Below are positions 59,256 through 64,000 of a stretch of 64,000 nucleotides of DNA, piece after piece. Below the pieces are notes generated by a model. That model worked only from the letters and a program-made list of their open reading frames with translations, did no database searches and was not told where the DNA came from. A program made the position numbers and the translations under genes. How positions within the stretch are numbered: the first letter of the stretch is position 1; each line of letters begins with the position of its first letter. Origin of the DNA: Perca fluviatilis (taxonomy: Eukaryota; Chordata; Actinopteri; Perciformes; Percidae); assembly GCF_010015445.1 (NCBI RefSeq), contig NC_053112.1, forward strand, positions 6,734,403-6,798,402, read 5' to 3'.

Positions 59256-59455
59256 CTATTCTTGCCTTTCTTCCTTCTTTCTACCGTCCTTTTTCCAAGT
59301 TTTTGTCGCCTTTTTTCATCATAATTTAAATGTTTTCCAGGTAAAAGGCTTTTTTTGTCTACCAAATATTATTCGCGCTGGTTAGGGGTACATGGCTTAA
59401 AAAAAACTGTTCAAAGGGGAACATTACTGAAAAAGCTTGAGAACCACTGTGTTTA
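59256..59455. mobile_element. hAT element fragment (22573 family)
   Basis: Ends GCTTGAGAACCACTG, with GTACATGGCTTAAAAAAAAC and CTTGCCTTTCTTCCTTCTTT as in the inverted 22573 element. The other terminus is missing. Duplicated at 60655-60857 as part of the 1.4-kb tandem repeat. Confidence 0.7.
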
Positions 59456-59687
59456 AACTATACAGACAGAAGTCAACAAGACACCACACAGACAGCTAGA
59501 GCAACCGATAAGTTTGTCAGTAAGCCATATGCAAAGCTACAGTGAGCAGCAAGACGTTAGTACATACCACAGAGATTCTTCAGGAACGCAAAGACACTGC
59601 TCACCAACACGCATGCGCAGTTTTACAGATCCATAAAGTTACGCTGCAAATCCAAGACACAACTTCGTTTAATTTTCACATAATTAG

Positions 59688-59806
59688 GAAGCCCCGCAGT
59701 GTGCAGGGCATCAAAAAATTAGTTGAAACTCTTATTGTTCCTCTCCACGGAAATCTTTAGTAAAAGGCGAAAGATTTATACGATCTGAAGAGAAACAAGA
59801 GTGTAC
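59688..59806 (-). ncRNA. U5 snRNA copy 25 (no promoter block)
   Basis: Tandem duplicate of copy 23 at 1401 bp spacing, sharing the same loss of the promoter block. Canonical loop I and Sm site; 3' stem GCCCTGCACACTGCGGGGC intact. Confidence 0.82.
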
Positions 59807-60199
59807 TGCTGACTGTTTGTGAAGTGAGCGACCATATTATATTCATAGACAATGTGCAAAACTCAGACTCATGGATGGCTGCTACTTACGATTCTTATTC
59901 TTTATTTTATAAAGGACAACACACATTAATTAACATTTCTGTAAATGGGCCAGTGTTAGCCAGACGGCGAATTTTCAACTGTTAGTCCTTTGGCCAGATG
60001 ATTTTAGACCAGAGCTTTTTTTTCTTAAAAGTGTTTATCTTTTTTCGAAGTTTGTCGCTTATTTGAATTTTTTTGTCACTTATGGTGCATACATATTCTT
60101 CAGAAACGCAAACACACTTCTCACCCACGCACATGGGCAGTTTCACAGCTCTTTAATGATAAATTGCATCATATTTTTGTTTAATTTATACATCATTAG

Positions 60200-60318
60200 G
60201 AAACCCCACAGTAAGCAGGGCATCAAAAAATTATTTGAAACTCATAATGTTCTTCTCCACGGAAATCTTTAGTAAAAGGCGAAAGATTTATACGATCTGA
60301 AGAAAAACAAGTGTGTAT
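60200..60318 (-). ncRNA. U5 snRNA copy 26 (compensated stem variant)
   Basis: Tandem duplicate of copy 24 at 1397 bp spacing with the same paired C-G to U-A stem change. Promoter block intact. Confidence 0.86.
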
Positions 60319-61089
60319 ACTGCAGTACTGTGAAGTGAGCGAACAGATTCTCCGCCTCATGTTCCTCACTTATGGTACAGGAAGTACCTGAGCTTTCTGG
60401 GGGGGGGCTCCTAAGAAGCCTTGTGCTGGAGAGAAGCGTATACTATGTGCTTATAGTGTCACCTATTCATGCTTATTTGGTTTACGTTATGTTTCCTTGA
60501 ATGTTATGGTCAATATGTCATCTTTTCTTGATTTTTGTCTGGGTATGTGGTTCGGGGGGGCGTGTTCATGTTGTAAAATGTGTTGTATATATACCGTAAA
60601 AAAATGAATAAAACTTGTATTCATAAAAACTATCAAAGTTACTTTTAGTTAACTATTCTTGCCTTTCTTCCTTCTTTCTACCGTCCTTTTTCCAAGTTTT
60701 TGTCGCCTTTTTTCATCATAATTTAAATGTTTTCCAGGTAAAAGGCTTTTTTTTTGTCTACCAAATATTATTCGCGCTGGTTAGGGGGTACATGGCTTAA
60801 AAAAAACTGTTCAAAGGGGGAACATTACTGAAAAAAGCTTGAGAACCACTGTGTTTAAACTATACAGACAGAAGTCAACAAGACACCACACAGACAGCTA
60901 GAGCAACCGATAAGTTTGTCAGTAAGCCATATGCAAAGCTACAGTGAGCAGCAAGACGTTAGTACACATCACAGAGATTCTTCAGGAACGCAAAGACACT
61001 GCTCACCAACACGCATGCGCAGTTTTACAGATCCATAAAGTTACGCTGCAAATCCAAGACACAACTTCGTTTAATTTTCACATAATTAG

Positions 61090-61208
61090 GAAGCCCCGCA
61101 GTGTGCAGGGCATCAAAAAATTAGTTGAAACTCTTATTGTTCCTCTCCACGGAAATCTTTAGTAAAAGGCGAAAGATTTATACGATCTGAAGAGAAACAA
61201 GAGTGTAC
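61090..61208 (-). ncRNA. U5 snRNA copy 27
   Basis: The RNA is identical in type to copies 23 and 25, but here the promoter block is present (61247-61267). This is the presumed ancestral arrangement of that lineage. 3' stem GCCCTGCACACTGCGGGGC intact. Last minus-strand copy. Confidence 0.87.
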
Positions 61209-61246
61209 TGCTGAACGGTGGTGGAGAGACCGACCAGATTCTCCGC

Positions 61247-61267
61247 CTCATGTTCCTCACTTATGGT
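61247..61267 (-). promoter_or_regulatory. proximal sequence element of U5 copy 27
   Basis: Same block as at 63003 read on the minus strand, 39-59 bp from the RNA 5' end. Copies 23 and 25, otherwise of the same lineage, lack it. Confidence 0.7.
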
Positions 61268-61269
61268 TC

Positions 61270-62999
61270 ACTGTTACCAAAATACGATCATTGGTTTTAT
61301 TTTGCAATCGCCACAAGTATAAACTGCCTACAACGAAGACTTGAAATAATCGCATCAAAATACTGTTTAGATTAGAGATAAAGGTAAAAACGGTATCCTG
61401 GTTTTAACTAACACAGGAGCGCTATGCATTGTGGGAATATGGCGCCCACGCCTCGCTTTTTAAATTGCGTCTGGAAAACGATTCCTTTTCCTTTCGCCAA
61501 AACATTACGTGTGAGTGTTTAAATAAAGTGATGGTGTGAAATGCTTGCACCATAAATTGGTTACATTCGTTTTCTTCTGCTTACAAGCATCCACTCGCAA
61601 ACCAAACAGAGATTAATTGTCTGTCAAGAGAGTTCAGTTCCTGGCCCGGGAAAGTGGGAATCCGACTTTATTGTGAGAATATCAGACATTTAACTGTCGG
61701 CTATAATCTATTTCTAGCTAGGTGCATACTTCATGGCAACAATATGCATACTTAGATTTTGATTTGTAACGAAATTACGAAAACATGACATGTTTTTTTT
61801 TGTGTGCAAACATTACAAACATGTTATACAGTGTTTGAACAATTCGGCATCATACTTACAAAATATCAAAAAAGATATTAATTTCCATCCAAGGAACATT
61901 AAAACGTTACTTGATGATAAAAATAAAAAATAAAACTCAAGAAGAAAGGCACTGCAAAAACATGAGTTTAGTTTATCGTAAGGATCCCCACTAGATGATG
62001 CCTAGACGAGCAGCTAGTCTTCCTGGCGTCCAAAACAACATTAAATCAGACATTACAACAGACAACAATAAATCAGACAATATTAAAACATTCCATGACA
62101 CATACAGGAAAAGACGAGAACAAGTATAAACTTAATAACCAGGAAATAATAGTATCTGTAGAACAACACTATATTACACAGCATGACACATGGGCTTAGA
62201 GTCAACCTCTACCTCACAAAGACAAAGAAGGATAACGAATATGTATTACAACAAAAGAAAATAAGGTTTAAAAAAAATTACTTAAGAGATTATTCCATGA
62301 AAAAATAGCTCTGTATAGGACAGTTTGTTTCAGGTAACTGGAGTTTTGTAGAGGTGGAGTCTTCTGCCCTCTACTGGCTCCTCTAATGAAATTAGTCTGT
62401 GTTTATCTGAGCTGCGACATGAGGGCAGCTGCAATCATATATAGGCCTATATATCATATATCTAGGATTATAGCTGCCCTCATGTTGGAACAAACTTAAT
62501 TTTCTCCTGATGTGTCTGTTGAAAATTTATAAAATAATGTTGAAAAAACAAATAAATAAAAGTGACAAAACGTGCAGAAAAAAGATGACCAAAAAGTTGA
62601 AAAACAAACTTTGCAACTTATCATTGAAAGAGTTGTGAGACTGCCCATGTGCGTGAGTGAGAAGTGTGTTTGCGTTTCTGAAGAATCTGTATGCATCATA
62701 AGTAGCGGCGGTCCACAAATCGCTCATAATCTGTGTTCACGTTCACTTCTCCCGTTGGAATCAACACACTCAGGACGGGAAGTGGGGCAACCCACGTGAC
62801 ACAGATACAGGAAGTGACTGAGTTGGGGCGTCTCGGTTTACAAGCTACACTTTGTTACATTTATCTCTCACTTCCACAGTATTTTGGTGTGATTATTTAA
62901 AGTCTTTGATATGAGACCGTTTATATTAGCGAGTATTCCAAATAATTTAAATAATCGGAGCTGCTTATTTTTTTATTTTATTTTTTTTTTTTTTATCAA
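61270..62999. other. spacer before the inverted U5 copy, no gene seen
   Basis: A CpG-bearing stretch at 61420-61480, then a LINE-like tract starting near 61978 (GGATCCCCACTAGATGATGC ... CAGCTAGTCTTCC). The region 62500-62720 resembles, in inverted form, sequence near 58640-58760 (GACAAA ... CTGCCCATGTGCGTGAGTGA). No open frame with a recognisable domain. Confidence 0.45.
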
Positions 63000-63002
63000 T
63001 GA

Positions 63003-63023
63003 ACCATAAGTGAGGAACATGAG
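63003..63023 (+). promoter_or_regulatory. proximal sequence element of U5 copy 28
   Basis: ACCATAAGTGAGGAACATGA resembles the vertebrate snRNA PSE (about TNACCNTAANTNNAAANNT, from memory) bound by SNAPc. Its distance of 39-59 bp from the RNA start and its conservation in nearly every array copy, when other spacer sequence differs, support the call. Confidence 0.72.
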
Positions 63024-63061
63024 GCGGAGAATCTGGTCGCTCACTTCACAACCTGGCAGGA

Positions 63062-63180
63062 ATACGCTCTTGTTTCTCTTCAGATCGTATAAATCTTTCG
63101 CCTTTTACTAAAGATTTCCGTGGAGAGGAACATTAAGAGTTTCAAATAATTTTTTGATGCCTTGCTTCATGCGGGGCTTC
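63062..63180 (+). ncRNA. U5 snRNA copy 28, plus strand
   Basis: Reads directly as U5: ATACGCTCTTGTTTCTCTTC at the 5' end, ATCGTATAAATCTTTCGCC, loop I CGCCTTTTACTA, CCGTGGAGAGGAAC, Sm site AATAATTTTTTGA, and the 3' stem-loop GCCTTGCTTCATGCGGGGC. Promoter block at 63003-63023, 39-59 bp upstream, with no TATA box. The possible 3' box GTGAATAATAAATGAAAG begins just after the RNA. The only copy in the window in this orientation. Confidence 0.9.
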
Positions 63181-64000
63181 CTTTCAATGTGAATAATAAA
63201 TGAAAGTCCGATTCGTCTGAATTATGAGATTATAACCTCATAAATGAGAAGTGTTTCTGCTAAAACAGTGATCTATCCCAACGTTATTCCATCAAACAAG
63301 GGGCCTGGACTGCCCCAAAAATGATCTTTAAAAAAAGCAATCTCTCTAGTTATCGTTGGACCCACCTTCTTATGTGCTGATCTATTCCCCTTAGGATTGA
63401 TCCAAACTTTGAAGTGATAGTTTTAAAGTCACTAACATTAAAAACTGTTAAGCTTATGATAGCTTGCTAACTGTTAGTAGCCTAGCCTTACGTATTTGTA
63501 CATTATCTGTTTAATGAAACCGTATAGCTATTTTAGTAAGCCCAACTAGGTGTCTTATATTAATTGTAGAATTAACAACTGACATTAGGCTATAATTAAT
63601 CATAGCCAACAGATCAACTTCAAAAGATGATAAAAGCTTGTTGTTGCATAAACCTCTAAGTGTTCCTGCAGTTTTCAGTGAGTGGCTCTATAGTTTACAT
63701 CCATGGACTCAGGTAGCATGGAGCTGCAGTACCGGAGGCTGCACTCTCAGGACCGCAATCCTAGGGCCCTAGTTTTTCACTACAGCGTCACCTACTGAAG
63801 TGGGTGACCAAGATGTCAGGACCGCATTTCATTGGCAGCAAGCGTAGCGTGAGTGTGAGCACAATGCTTGGCGCATGTGTGGAAGTTATACAGGCTACAC
63901 TTTTTTTCTACATTTGTCTGTTATCTCCACAGTTATTTTGGTGCAATTATTTGAAGTCGACCTTGTAGGCAGTTTATATATGTGACGGGTTCAAATAATT

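Larger units (their letters stand above)
58287..61208. repeat. 1.4-kb tandem duplication carrying two U5 copies each
   Basis: The 58287-59687 segment is repeated at 59688-61089 with near identity, including U5 copies 23/25 and 24/26, the LINE fragment and the hAT fragment. A third partial start is copy 27. Differences are mostly homopolymer length. Confidence 0.92.
29795..64000. repeat. U5 snRNA gene array (RNU5-type cluster)
   Basis: This is a locally duplicated cluster of 28 U5 or U5-like copies: 27 on the minus strand and the last on the plus strand. Types by 5' end: A (...GTATTGGAGTGTTGC), B (GCCAGAGTGTATTGCTG), C (GAGAGTGAATTGCGGTA) and D (GAGCAGATAAC). Minus-strand order left to right is A1 B/C2 A3 D4 B5 C6 A7 B8 C9 A10 B11 C12 A13 (14) D15 B16 C17 A18 B/C19 A20 C21, then 22-27. 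Where a promoter block exists it lies 39-59 bp from the RNA 5' end and there is no TATA box. The cluster is interrupted by the transposon at 52310-56232 and runs off the right edge. Confidence 0.9.

Overview
The window is eukaryotic and almost certainly from a teleost fish, probably a spiny-rayed one (inference). It has a spliced vertebrate gene with GT-AG introns, long CA, GATA, CTG and minisatellite arrays, many hAT-type non-autonomous transposons with 8-bp target duplications, tRNA-derived SINEs and fragments of non-LTR retrotransposons. No bacterial-type operon or CRISPR is present.

Left half (1-29.4 kb): a 3' portion of UGP2 (UTP-glucose-1-phosphate uridylyltransferase) on the + strand. 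Eight exons encode 459 contiguous codons that join in frame and end at a TGA at 29198-29200, with a poly(A) signal at 29372. About 49 N-terminal codons must lie upstream of the window. The introns hold: a 43-bp minisatellite (1-770), CA tracts, a 9-bp GGRGAATAA array, a four-level nest of transposons (3069-4698), several complete hAT elements with matching 8-bp duplications, two long foldback elements, a 5.7-kb array of a 45-bp minisatellite (15.9-21.6 kb), a CTG tract, a zf-BED hAT fragment with a minisatellite grown from its coding sequence, and a GATA tract.

Right half (29.8-64 kb): a large U5 spliceosomal snRNA gene cluster. I count 28 U5 or U5-like copies. Copies 1-27 are on the - strand, so they converge on UGP2; the last is on the + strand. 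Most keep the U5 loop I, the Sm site, the 3' stem-loop and a proximal-sequence-element-like promoter block 39-59 bp upstream of the 5' end, with no TATA box (RNA polymerase II snRNA type). Copies fall into sequence types A, B, C and D that repeat as a roughly 3.4-kb A-B-C unit. There is also an 11.2-kb duplication that carries an extra D copy. A second subcluster (57.5-61.2 kb) has a fresh 1.4-kb tandem duplication. Several copies are recombinant, promoter-less or degraded. One variant carries a paired stem change (C-G to U-A), which suggests selection on RNA structure.

The cluster is interrupted at 52310-56232 by a 3.9-kb DNA transposon. It carries about 50-bp terminal inverted repeats and a broken - strand gene with zinc-finger, cysteine-cluster and SWIM-like motifs, possibly KDZ/Zisupton related. 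The + strand copy at 63062 and its flank are inverted relative to the rest of the array. The window stops just short of where a further + strand U5 copy is expected.

Limits: family names for transposons rest on terminal repeats, duplications and remembered motifs, not on database searches. Some arrays show patches of single-base deletions that may be long-read assembly error.
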